Notes under the pieces: generated by a model | Told to the model about the DNA's origin: nothing | Seen by the model: only the letters and a program-made list of their open reading frames with translations | Databases searched by the model: none | In this document: in pieces, positions 1-6,034 of the stretch | Numbering within the stretch: the stretch's first letter is position 1 | How the letters are laid out: the number at the start of each line of letters is the position of its first letter | Source: Angelakisella sp. | GTDB taxonomy: Bacteria > Bacillota > Clostridia > Oscillospirales > Ruminococcaceae | Direction of reading: 5' to 3' | NCBI GenBank assembly: GCA_022794295.1 | Contig: JAAWEO010000023.1 | Location: 1-18,704 of the forward strand | DNA length: 18,704 nt | Made by a program: the position numbers and the translations under genes

Positions 1-29
1 AGTAGTTCCCGCGCTTCATTGTGTAGCAT
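1..29 (-). CDS. possible 5' end of a leftward gene, cut by window edge
   Basis: On the minus strand an ATG at 29-27 opens a frame reading MLHNEAREL before the window ends. An AGGAG sits at 42-38, eight bases upstream of this ATG, which is ideal ribosome-binding spacing. Two other ATGs at 37-35 and 34-32 lie too close to the AGGAG to be good starts. Only about ten codons are visible, so no family can be assigned and the gene could be spurious. The support is the ribosome binding site geometry alone. Confidence 0.3.
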
Positions 30-70
30 ACCATCATCTCCTGCCTCTGTTATACCACTGCTGTCAACTC

Positions 71-99
71 TTGGCTTTATTTTTGATCGTTGCTATAAA
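71..99 (+). promoter_or_regulatory. candidate sigma-A promoter with extended -10
   Basis: TTGGCT (71-76), a 17-bp spacer, then TATAAA (94-99) preceded by TGC, which gives an extended -10. The -35 matches four of six consensus bases. Predicted transcription would start near 106 and run to the terminator at 258-289. No gene lies directly downstream. Confidence 0.35.
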
Positions 100-105
100 A
101 CGCTG

Positions 106-289
106 CACCCAGGACCGAGAGGCAGACACGTTCAAGAAGCGGCCCTGCGGGCCTGTCTTGAAGGGCAGGCAGACAAACCCGCCAGCGCCCGGCGCTCTCC
201 GCGGCTGGGTGACGGTCAGTCTCGTTCCGGCCGCGGCTTGTCACTTCGCACAGACGCAAAAAAGGACGGAAAACGCTCCGTCCTTTTTT
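106..289 (+). ncRNA. candidate structured small RNA ending at an intrinsic terminator
   Basis: A promoter-like sequence at 71-99 and a strong terminator at 258-289 would define a transcript of roughly 180 nt. Inside it I see CACCCAG (106-112) able to pair with CTGGGTG (205-211). This would enclose a hairpin with arms 131-137/156-162 continued by 141-145/149-153, and a second hairpin AGCG...CGCT at 184-196. The open frames across it have no recognisable product and no good ribosome binding site. I do not recognise an RNA family: the SRP RNA core motif is absent and I could not draw a 6S-type fold. This is an inference from promoter, dyads and terminator. The terminator could instead serve only the converging rRNA methyltransferase gene. 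Confidence 0.3.
258..289. terminator. bidirectional intrinsic terminator
   Basis: Perfect dyad: GGACGGA (264-270) and TCCGTCC (277-283) around a six-base loop, flanked by six As (258-263) and six Ts (284-289). Either strand therefore yields a stable stem followed by a U tract. It would end leftward transcription from the rRNA methyltransferase gene (255 bases beyond its stop) and any rightward transcript from the promoter-like site at 71-99. Confidence 0.85.
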
Positions 290-543
290 AGCGCCATATT
301 ATTAGCCGCGGCCTTAATCGAGGGATGATGCCTCATGCAGAGGAATTTCGCCCGATCTCCGCGCTAAGAGCCTCGCTGCGCTCGGTTGCGCTCCGAAACG
401 CGCCTGCGGGCGCAGTGCGGCGGGCGACTAGGCGCTGTCCGCCCTGGACCCGGACCGGACTGATGTCCGGTGACAGAAAGGCTAGCCGGTACTGGGCGTT
501 GGGCTTCGGATATGGTGCTGCGCTGGCAGAAACCTCGGCCGCC
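290..543. other. GC-rich non-coding stretch with small dyads
   Basis: No convincing gene. It holds short self-complementary elements: GCGCC-TGCG-GGCGC at 400-413 and ACCGGAC-TGAT-GTCCGGT at 454-471. Neither is followed by a T run, so they are not terminators. It would be the 3' untranslated region of the leftward methyltransferase message. A short leftward frame here (333-569) overlaps the end of that gene and has a biased, low-complexity composition. Confidence 0.5.
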
Positions 544-1920
544 CTACTCCGCCGGATGCTGGCTCGCACGGGTCATCAGAGCTACCGTCTCCACATGGAC
601 TGTCCGCGGAAACAAATCCACCCCCCGTACAGACACCAAGCTGTACCCGTGCCCAGCCAGCCGCCGGAGATCCCGGGCCAGTGTGGCAGGATTGCAGGAA
701 ACCATTACCACCCGCTCCGGTGCCATGCGGGTCACAGCCATTAGTGCTGCCTCGCTGCATCCCTTCCGGGGTGGGTCTAAAACTACTACATCGGGCCGCA
801 GCCCCTCTGCCTCCAGCTGGGCTGCTGCATCCCCTGCATCGCCACAGAGAAACCGGGCGTTGTGGATACCGCTGCGGGCAGCGTTTTTTTCTGCGTCCCT
901 AATGGCGCTTTCTACGATCTCTACCCCAATAAGCTCCCGGGCGTCCTTCGCCATGGAAAGGCCAATGGTCCCCGCCCCGCAGTAAAGGTCCAGCAGAGTT
1001 TCCCCCGGGGAAAGGGCTGCCAGCTCCGCGGCCTGGCGGTAAAGCAGTTCCGCCCCCTGATGGTTTACCTGGTAGAAGGAAAGAGGGGAGATCTCTACCT
1101 CCACCCCCGCCAGAATGTCCCGGATGGAGGGCTCCCCGAACTGTACCCAGGTCTCCTTCCCCAAAATAACGTTGGTCCGAGCGGTGTTGGTGTTGACCAA
1201 AATGGAGGTGACCCCGGGGCAGGCAGCCAGTATGCGGCTTACCAAAAGGCGGGGTCGGGGAATCCCCTGGCCGTTTATAACCAGGCAGACCATCACCTGG
1301 CCGGTGGCCTCCCCCCACCGGAGGTAGAGGTGCCGGAACAATCCCTGGTGGGAGGTCTCGTCATAAGGCTCTTTGCCGCTTTCGTCAATGTACCGGCACA
1401 CCGCCCGGGCGATCTCCCCAAAGAAAGGGGGCTGCAGGGTACACTCCCCGCCGCAGGGGATGATGGTGTGGCTCCGGGGGGCGTAAAAGCCGCAGTAGGC
1501 CCCATCCGGTCCCTTGCCAATGGGGTATTGGGCCTTGTTCCGGTAGCCGGTGGAACGGGGGGAGGGGAGCATCTTTTCCAGGGGGAGGGAAAAGCCGCCA
1601 ATGCGGCTAAGGGCATCGGAGATCCATTGGCCCTTGATCCGCACCTCCTCCTGGTAGGAGATGTGCTGTAGGGAGCAGCCCCCGCACCGGCGGCAGACCG
1701 GGCAGGCGGGCTCGATTCGCTCCGGCCCGGGGGAAATGAGCTCGTGGACGATGCCGTAGCAGTAGGAGGAAAGGACCTTGACAATACGCACGGTCAGCTT
1801 GTCCCCAGGGGCGGTGCCGGGGACAAAGACGACCATTCCTTCGCAGCGGCCCACACCGCTGCCCTCGCTGCTGGAGACAGACTGGATCTCCAGCGGGATC
1901 AGGTCGTTTTTTTTCAGCAT
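544..1920 (-). CDS. rlmD: 23S rRNA (uracil-5-)-methyltransferase, RlmD/RlmCD (TrmA) family
   Basis: A 458-residue SAM-dependent enzyme expected to methylate C5 of uridine in 23S rRNA. An N-terminal TRAM-like RNA-binding domain (about 1-60) is followed by an iron-sulfur cysteine set, C73, C79 and C82 with C160, in the RumA/RlmD spacing. The Rossmann methyltransferase domain shows DLYCGAGTIG (311-320), the DPPRKGC motif (382-388) and the catalytic nucleophile C409 in SCNPATLARDL. Length and motif order are normal for the family. The start has AAGGAGG ten bases upstream. It is the last gene of the leftward set and has its own promoter at 1967-1995. Bacillota often carry several paralogues, and the B. 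subtilis enzyme RlmCD modifies two sites, so the exact uridine target is uncertain. Confidence 0.9.
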   Translation of the reverse strand: MLKKNDLIPLEIQSVSSSEGSGVGRCEGMVVFVPGTAPGDKLTVRIVKVLSSYCYGIVHELISPGPERIEPACPVCRRCGGCSLQHISYQEEVRIKGQWISDALSRIGGFSLPLEKMLPSPRSTGYRNKAQYPIGKGPDGAYCGFYAPRSHTIIPCGGECTLQPPFFGEIARAVCRYIDESGKEPYDETSHQGLFRHLYLRWGEATGQVMVCLVINGQGIPRPRLLVSRILAACPGVTSILVNTNTARTNVILGKETWVQFGEPSIRDILAGVEVEISPLSFYQVNHQGAELLYRQAAELAALSPGETLLDLYCGAGTIGLSMAKDARELIGVEIVESAIRDAEKNAARSGIHNARFLCGDAGDAAAQLEAEGLRPDVVVLDPPRKGCSEAALMAVTRMAPERVVMVSCNPATLARDLRRLAGHGYSLVSVRGVDLFPRTVHVETVALMTRASQHPAE

Positions 1921-1966
1921 GATGAACGATCCTCCTTAAAGCCTGATCAAGATTTTACTGCCCTCT

Positions 1967-1995
1967 ATTATAGCGGAAAGGGGCGGCTAGGTCAA
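1967..1995 (-). promoter_or_regulatory. sigma-A promoter for the rRNA methyltransferase gene
   Basis: On the minus strand TTGACC (1995-1990), a 17-bp spacer and a perfect TATAAT (1972-1967). The -35 hexamer overlaps the stop codon of the upstream MFS gene, so the methyltransferase can be transcribed independently of the TetR-controlled pair. Confidence 0.75.
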
Positions 1996-3257
1996 AGCCT
2001 GGTTTTGCAAAGCCAGATCTCTGCCTCCAGCCGCCGGAAAAAACCGGTGGAGAAAAGGCCCACAGCCCCGGCCAGTATCCCGGTGGGGAGGAGAACAAGG
2101 GCGGGCATCGTCCGAAAGCGGTCAAACAGAAAGCCGTAGATCAGCTGTCCTGCCGGCTGGACACAAAGGGTGAGGACAGAGGTGCAGGCCATCACCTTTC
2201 CCAGCAGATGATCCGGTGTCTGGCTTTGGATCAAGGAGACAGCCAGAACCGAAAAGAAGCTCACGCCCCCCTGAAGGCCGGCAAAGGAGGCTGTCAAAAG
2301 CAGGTACCGCCCGCCTGTGTCCAGGGGAAGAAGAAAGGCCATACCTGCTGGGACTAGGAGAGCCCCCAACGCTGCCAGGGGGATCCATAGACGGGAGGCT
2401 TTGATCTTTGCACCCCAAAGTCCGGCGGCGGCACCCCCTGCGATTGCCGCTGCGGCCAGGACGCTTTCCGCCCAGCCGAGGTACCGGGGTTCCAGCCCCA
2501 GGACGGTGCGCACCAGGTAAGGAAGTCCCACCACCGCAGCCCCCACCACAAAAAAGCCGGAAAGGGCAGCCAGAAGAAGCAGCCCCGCAATGCACCTCCG
2601 CTGGACAAAAAGGAACCGGAAGCTTTCGGAAAGATCGCGGCAGGCCATGACCAAAGGGCTTCCCTCCCGGGCGGCGGGCCGGGGACGCCGGGGAAGGCGG
2701 ATCAAGCATTCAAAAAGGGCGGTGACAAAAAAGCAAAGGACACTGGTCCACAGGACCGGGATCAGCCCCAGGGCTCCGTAAAGGATTCCGCCCAGGGTGG
2801 GGGCGGTCAGGCTTGCAAGAAAGGCAGCTTGATGAACGGCTGCATTGCCCTTGGCAAGGTTTTGTTCTGTGACCAGGGAGGGGATACAGGCCTGGACGGT
2901 AGGGGTCTCAAAGGCTCCAAGGGCGGCCAGAAGGATCATCAGTGTCCCAATAAGCCCCAGGGCCCGGCCCGGAGTAAACAGGACAGCGGTAAACAGCACC
3001 AAAAGGCCAGTCAGGGCGTCCAGGGCAACCATGATACACCGACGGTCCCCCCGGTCGGCAAGGACCCCGCCCAAGGGGGCCAGCAGAACGGAGGGGAGAA
3101 CTGCTGCCGAAAGAAGCCCGCCAAAAACCACGGCCGAGCCGGTGGCCTCCAGGATGTAAAGGGAAAGAGCCAGGCGGAGGATGGCGTTCCCAAACAGGGA
3201 GGTAAGCTGCCCCAGGATCAGAAGAGTGAAGTCCCGGGTAAAAAGCCGTTCCTTCAT
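1992..3257 (-). CDS. MFS efflux transporter (MFS_3/MefA/EntS-like)
   Basis: A 421-residue polytopic membrane protein with about twelve hydrophobic segments. The MFS motif A is visible in the loop after helix 2 (GGVLADRGDRRCIM, about 63-76). The family exports small molecules such as macrolides, siderophores or other drugs by proton antiport; the substrate here cannot be told. The chosen ATG (3257-3255) has GGGAGGT just upstream and overlaps the stop of the TetR gene as ATGA. The open frame extends further upstream, but that part lies inside the TetR gene and is not expected to be translated. The overlap implies translational coupling, so this is probably the pump controlled by the adjacent repressor. 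Hydrophobicity and motif A are seen directly; drug export is inferred. Confidence 0.88.
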   Translation of the reverse strand: MKERLFTRDFTLLILGQLTSLFGNAILRLALSLYILEATGSAVVFGGLLSAAVLPSVLLAPLGGVLADRGDRRCIMVALDALTGLLVLFTAVLFTPGRALGLIGTLMILLAALGAFETPTVQACIPSLVTEQNLAKGNAAVHQAAFLASLTAPTLGGILYGALGLIPVLWTSVLCFFVTALFECLIRLPRRPRPAAREGSPLVMACRDLSESFRFLFVQRRCIAGLLLLAALSGFFVVGAAVVGLPYLVRTVLGLEPRYLGWAESVLAAAAIAGGAAAGLWGAKIKASRLWIPLAALGALLVPAGMAFLLPLDTGGRYLLLTASFAGLQGGVSFFSVLAVSLIQSQTPDHLLGKVMACTSVLTLCVQPAGQLIYGFLFDRFRTMPALVLLPTGILAGAVGLFSTGFFRRLEAEIWLCKTRL

Positions 3258-3916
3258 GGCTGGACCTCCCCTTCCTCCGAGGCGATGTCCCCAATGACCT
3301 CCCCGGCAAAAGCGGCGGCCTCGCCCTCCAGAATGGGAAGGCCCAGACCGGTAAGGATCTCCCCGGCGAAGCGGTACTTCCGGCGAAGCTCCCCGGCAGT
3401 GGCTGGGAAGACCGAGGGCAGCAGCCAAAAATTCAACAGGGGCAGCAGCTCGGAAAGCTCCCGGGTATATTCCGTCTGGATGGAACCGTCCTGCCGCCCT
3501 TCCTCCAGCAGCTCTCGCCACAGGGGGGTGAGGATCCGCCGGTTAGCCTCCACCGCCGCTGTCAAAATAACAGGGTCCCGCAGGATCGGAACAGCCTCCC
3601 GGCTCAGCCGGTCCCGGTCTCGGTCCTCCCGGTTCAGGCGCATCAGCTCCTGTATCTTTTCCAGGGCAGAAAGGTCCTTCCGCTCCCGAACAGCCTGGAA
3701 GGGATTCCGCTCCAGGAAAAGCTGCTCGCTCAGGGCTTGCAGCAGCTCTGCCTTGCTGGAAAAAAAGCTGTAGAAAAGCCCCTTGGCGCCTCCGGCCAGC
3801 TTCATAATACCGGCGACGGAGGTCTCCTCGTATCCATTAGTAAAAAATAGAGCTTTGGCGGCGTTCATGATTTCCCGGCGCCATTCTTCCGGCGGCTTCT
3901 TGGGTGGTCTTGCCAT
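3254..3916 (-). CDS. TetR/AcrR-family transcriptional regulator
   Basis: A 220-residue protein with an N-terminal TetR DNA-binding domain: a helix around 12-28 (REIMNAAKALFFTNGYEETS) leads into the helix-turn-helix at about 33-52, containing GGAKGLFYSFFSSKAELL. The C-terminal ~150 residues form the variable ligand and dimer domain and reveal no ligand. The ATG at 3916 is preceded by GGGAGG six bases away. A longer frame to 4039 would read through the promoter and is rejected. The gene lies directly downstream of a consensus promoter whose start region contains a 21-bp palindrome, and it overlaps the MFS gene by four bases. Classical logic is an autorepressor that releases the operon when the exported compound binds it. 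Confidence 0.9.
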   Translation of the reverse strand: MARPPKKPPEEWRREIMNAAKALFFTNGYEETSVAGIMKLAGGAKGLFYSFFSSKAELLQALSEQLFLERNPFQAVRERKDLSALEKIQELMRLNREDRDRDRLSREAVPILRDPVILTAAVEANRRILTPLWRELLEEGRQDGSIQTEYTRELSELLPLLNFWLLPSVFPATAGELRRKYRFAGEILTGLGLPILEGEAAAFAGEVIGDIASEEGEVQP

Positions 3917-3936
3917 GTGGGGCCTCCCTTTCTCAG

Positions 3937-3957
3937 TTATTGACTTATGGTCAATAA
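3937..3957. promoter_or_regulatory. palindromic TetR-type operator
   Basis: TTATTGAC (3937-3944), five-base centre TTATG, GTCAATAA (3950-3957): both 8-bp arms match perfectly. It lies immediately downstream of the -10 box at 3960-3965, covering the transcription start and early leader of the tetR-MFS transcript. This is a classic repressor position. Assignment to the adjacent TetR protein is inferred. Confidence 0.8.
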
Positions 3958-3959
3958 TA

Positions 3960-3988
3960 ATTATAGCAAAGGGCAGGTCGAATGTCAA
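3960..3988 (-). promoter_or_regulatory. consensus sigma-A promoter for tetR-MFS operon
   Basis: On the minus strand a perfect TTGACA (3988-3983), exactly 17 bp of spacer, and a perfect TATAAT (3965-3960). Such a fully consensus promoter next to a palindrome fits a strong promoter held off by repression. Confidence 0.9.
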
Positions 3989-4105
3989 GGCCCCAGGCAG
4001 GCAGAACAGGACTTTGCGAATGAGTTGATAAAATCCCATAGAGATCCATCTCGAGAACCTCCCATTCCACAGGCACTTCTATCAGCACAAGGGGCAAAAG
4101 GGCAT

Positions 4106-4157
4106 AAAAACAAGCCCATTCCGGTTCGGCTGGCGCCGGAAATGGGCTTGCTGCTTT
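4106..4157. terminator. intrinsic terminator, usable on both strands
   Basis: CAAGCCCATTCCGG (4111-4124) pairs with CCGGAAATGGGCTTG (4136-4150) with a single bulged A. On the minus strand the stem is followed by TTTTT (4110-4106), eight bases past the stop of the DUF3810-type gene. On the plus strand it is followed by CTGCTTTTT (4151-4159). Its main role is to end the leftward Smr/DUF3810 transcript before the tetR promoter. Confidence 0.85.
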
Positions 4158-5276
4158 TTATAGAAGGCCATGGCGCTCCCGGTAGTCGGCCAGCAGCAAA
4201 TCGACCATTCTGCCGTAGGTGGCTACCCCCTGGGGCTGGCTGTTTACCTTCAGGTAGGTATCGTTTACCTTGGTGGAAAACTCCCCGAAGGAGGTGTGAT
4301 GGGCCCGGTAATAGGCGGAGCTTGCGGCAAAGTCCCGGCGGAGGCCTTCCCCGGCGTTTTCCATCACCTGGAGGTACCGTTCCGGGTCCTTGCTGTAGAG
4401 GGCGTTTCCCGTGTGGATCAGGGCGGTTGCGGCCCCGCTGTACCGGAAGAAAGGATCCTCCGAGGCACGGCAGGCGGTGTAGGCCAGGAAGTTGGCCTCG
4501 TCCTCCCGCATAAAGCCGCTGATGTGGGCCAGCTCGTGGCAGGCGGCGAAGGGGATATCAAAATCGGTGGTATGGAAGTTTACGTTGGCCTCCACGGTGT
4601 AGGGGGTGAACACCCCTACGATCTCCATATAGGACATAGCCTCCGAAAAAAACACTTTTTTGGGAAGGCATCGGGTGCTAAGGGTGAAGTAGCCCTCCCA
4701 CCGGGGTTCCCGGTCCATTAGAAGGCGGTAGCTTTCCCGGGCGGTAACAGCGGTTTCCCGGGTGGTGCCGGTCAGGAGACTGACCCCTGCCTCGTCCTCG
4801 GGGAGGGTCTCCCGAAGGGCGCTGGCCTCGGCCACAAGCTCCTCGCAAAGGAGGGCGAGCTGTTCCACCTCGCTGGCCCGGGGGGAGAGGCCGCTCATTT
4901 GGGTAAAGGAATAACGGTAGTAGTTAAATCCGCCTCCCAGGAGGAAAAGCAACAAAACAAAGGAGCAGGCCCCGCCGGCCAAAATCAGGTAATCGCCCAG
5001 GATCCGCAGCCGCCTGCCCTTTCCCCGGAGCATCCCCCGAAGGAAAAAGCCCAGCCAGAGCAGCCCCAAAAGGATAGCCGCAAGGATCAGGACCTCCGCC
5101 AGGGAAAAGGGCAGGAGGGAGGTAACGGTCAGGAAGGTGCCTGCCCAGGCGGGGTAGAAGCTTCTGGCATACCAGGCCTCCACCAGGTCAGGGCTGCTCC
5201 GGGCCAGCCAGACCAGCAGCAGCCACAGGGGCAGCAGGCCGCAGAACACGGCACAGAGGGTATGTAATTTCTTCAC
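4158..5276 (-). CDS. DUF3810-type membrane protein, putative zinc metallopeptidase
   Basis: A 372-residue protein with an N-terminal membrane region: hydrophobic helices at about 5-25, 45-80 (probably two) and 94-114. A largely soluble C-terminal domain follows. That domain contains HELAH (247-251) in the context CHELAHISGFMREDEAN, a gluzincin-like HExxH with a downstream acidic cluster (258-260) that could supply the third zinc ligand. Overall it resembles DUF3810 proteins, whose substrate and function are unknown to me. The start is taken as GTG at 5276, preceded by AAAGGGGAAG; the open frame continues upstream only because it shadows the Smr gene. It lies 19 bp after the Smr gene stop, so the two are co-transcribed, and it ends at the terminator at 4106-4157. 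Peptidase activity is inferred from the motif only. Confidence 0.75.
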   Translation of the reverse strand: MKKLHTLCAVFCGLLPLWLLLVWLARSSPDLVEAWYARSFYPAWAGTFLTVTSLLPFSLAEVLILAAILLGLLWLGFFLRGMLRGKGRRLRILGDYLILAGGACSFVLLLFLLGGGFNYYRYSFTQMSGLSPRASEVEQLALLCEELVAEASALRETLPEDEAGVSLLTGTTRETAVTARESYRLLMDREPRWEGYFTLSTRCLPKKVFFSEAMSYMEIVGVFTPYTVEANVNFHTTDFDIPFAACHELAHISGFMREDEANFLAYTACRASEDPFFRYSGAATALIHTGNALYSKDPERYLQVMENAGEGLRRDFAASSAYYRAHHTSFGEFSTKVNDTYLKVNSQPQGVATYGRMVDLLLADYRERHGLL

Positions 5277-5295
5277 CGGCTTCCCCTTTCTTCCT

Positions 5296-5631
5296 TTACA
5301 AGACCACAATGGTGATCCCCTGATTGGTGCGGGTATAATCCCGGTCCTTAGTAAGCTCGGGGTACTGGTAGATCGCCTGCCGGGCGCTTTCATAAAAGGG
5401 GGAGAACTCGTCCCCGGGGATATAGCAGACGATTTGGCCCAAACGCTGGCGCTCCTCCAGGTCTTTCCGCACAGCGGAGCGGATAGCGCCGCCTTTCCCG
5501 GTAGAGCCATAGCCATGGATCAGTTTTACCAAATGGGTACCGGTTGCTTTTGCGGTACGGAGGGCCTGGCTGAGGAGGCTTTTGGCGGTAGCCACGGTAG
5601 GCATACCGGCCTCCAGGTTAACGACCTTCAT
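5296..5631 (-). CDS. small Smr-domain protein
   Basis: A 111-residue protein matching the Smr (MutS2 C-terminal-like) domain and almost nothing else. It begins with VNLEAGMPTVATA, has the central HGYGSTGKGGAIRSAV segment (about 39-54) equivalent to the conserved HGxG...G loop, and ends with a hydrophobic strand (GITIVVL). Smr domains bind or cut nucleic acid, for example in ribosome rescue and mismatch-related roles. This stand-alone form lacks the usual N-terminal LDLHG motif, having NLEAG instead, so nuclease activity is doubtful. The ATG at 5631 has AAGAGGT upstream. It heads the two-gene leftward unit with the DUF3810-type protein and is divergent from the cobalamin operon. Confidence 0.75.
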   Translation of the reverse strand: MKVVNLEAGMPTVATAKSLLSQALRTAKATGTHLVKLIHGYGSTGKGGAIRSAVRKDLEERQRLGQIVCYIPGDEFSPFYESARQAIYQYPELTKDRDYTRTNQGITIVVL

Positions 5632-5668
5632 AGTCTGCGACCTCTTTCTGTAGAAGATTTCTGCTTTT

Positions 5669-5703
5669 TAGTATAGCACACCTCGGGGGTAATTGCTATA
5701 CTA
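5669..5703. repeat. 10-bp inverted repeat forming two back-to-back extended -10 boxes
   Basis: TAGTATAGCA (5669-5678) and TGCTATACTA (5694-5703) are exact reverse complements, 15 bp apart. Read leftward, the first contains TGC-TATACT, an extended -10 suited to the Smr gene 40 bp away. Read rightward, the second contains the same element. Neither has a convincing -35. It could be a pair of divergent promoters or an operator dyad. Confidence 0.55.
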
Positions 5704-5717
5704 TGCGGCGCGCCGCA
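5704..5717. repeat. 14-bp perfect palindrome TGCGGCGCGCCGCA
   Basis: Self-complementary GC block directly between the dyad at 5669-5703 and the -35 box at 5721. No T run follows, so it is not a terminator. Its position just upstream of the operon promoter would suit a regulator site, but no cognate protein can be named. Confidence 0.4.
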
Positions 5718-5720
5718 GTG

Positions 5721-5749
5721 TTGACAACTCTGCTGGGAAATACTACAAT
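5721..5749 (+). promoter_or_regulatory. sigma-A promoter of the cobalamin operon
   Basis: A perfect TTGACA (5721-5726), 17-bp spacer and TACAAT (5744-5749, five of six consensus). Transcription would begin around 5756, a few bases before the riboswitch aptamer. Confidence 0.85.
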
Positions 5750-5763
5750 AGGAAAAGATTTCA

Positions 5764-5906
5764 GTGCCAGGGAAAAGGGAACGCGGTGTGAATCCGCGGC
5801 AGCCCCCGCTGTTGTAAACCGGACGAAAGGCAAAAAACCACTGGCGGTTTCCGCTGGGAAGGATGCCCGGTAGGATGAAGGTGAGCCAAAAGACCTCCCC
5901 CGGCAC
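5764..5906 (+). promoter_or_regulatory. cobalamin riboswitch aptamer
   Basis: Conserved cobalamin aptamer blocks occur in order: GGGAA then GCGGTGTGAATCCGCGG (about 5778-5799), the CCCCCGCTGTTGT block (5803-5815), CCACTGG (about 5838-5844), GGGAAGG (5856-5862), GGATGAAGGTGAGCC (5873-5887), and the B12 box AGCCAAAAGACC (5884-5895). GTGCC (5764-5768) pairs with GGCAC (5902-5906) to close the P1 stem. Binding of a cobalamin would favour the terminator at 5992-6021 and shut off the operon. Boundaries are approximate, and the exact ligand (adenosyl- or methyl-type) is not determined. Confidence 0.95.
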
Positions 5907-5946
5907 CGGCGCAGGATTTTCCGGGCGGGAAAAAAGTGCGGACCAG

Positions 5947-5972
5947 GGACACGCCCCAGGGGCGTTTTGTCC
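5947..5972 (+). other. leader hairpin between aptamer and terminator
   Basis: GGAC-ACGCCC (5947-5956), loop CAG, GGGCGT-TTT-GTCC (5960-5972): a bulged hairpin with a short T run. It may be part of the riboswitch expression platform or a weak first pause or termination site. The antiterminator pairing was not resolved by eye. Confidence 0.5.
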
Positions 5973-5991
5973 TTTGCCGTCCCGTACCCCG

Positions 5992-6021
5992 GAGAGCCCT
6001 GCGGCTCTCTTTTCTTTTTTT
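5992..6021 (+). terminator. riboswitch-controlled intrinsic terminator
   Basis: GAGAGCC (5992-5998), loop CTGC, GGCTCTC (6003-6009), then TTTTCTTTTTTT (6010-6021). It lies between the aptamer and the ribosome binding site of cbiD (GGGAGGT at 6022), which is the arrangement expected for transcriptional attenuation. Confidence 0.92.
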
Positions 6022-6034
6022 GGGAGGTGCCCCC

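Noticed and set aside
106..289. Possible 6S or SRP RNA
   Set aside because: The SRP core (GGUCAGG...GGAAGGAAGCAGCC type) is absent and the 5' and 3' ends do not form one long rod as in 6S RNA; left as an unassigned RNA candidate.
333..569. 78-codon minus-strand frame beside the rRNA methyltransferase end
   Set aside because: Overlaps the end of that gene, has no clear ribosome binding site, and its product is Arg/Ala/Ser-rich without family features.
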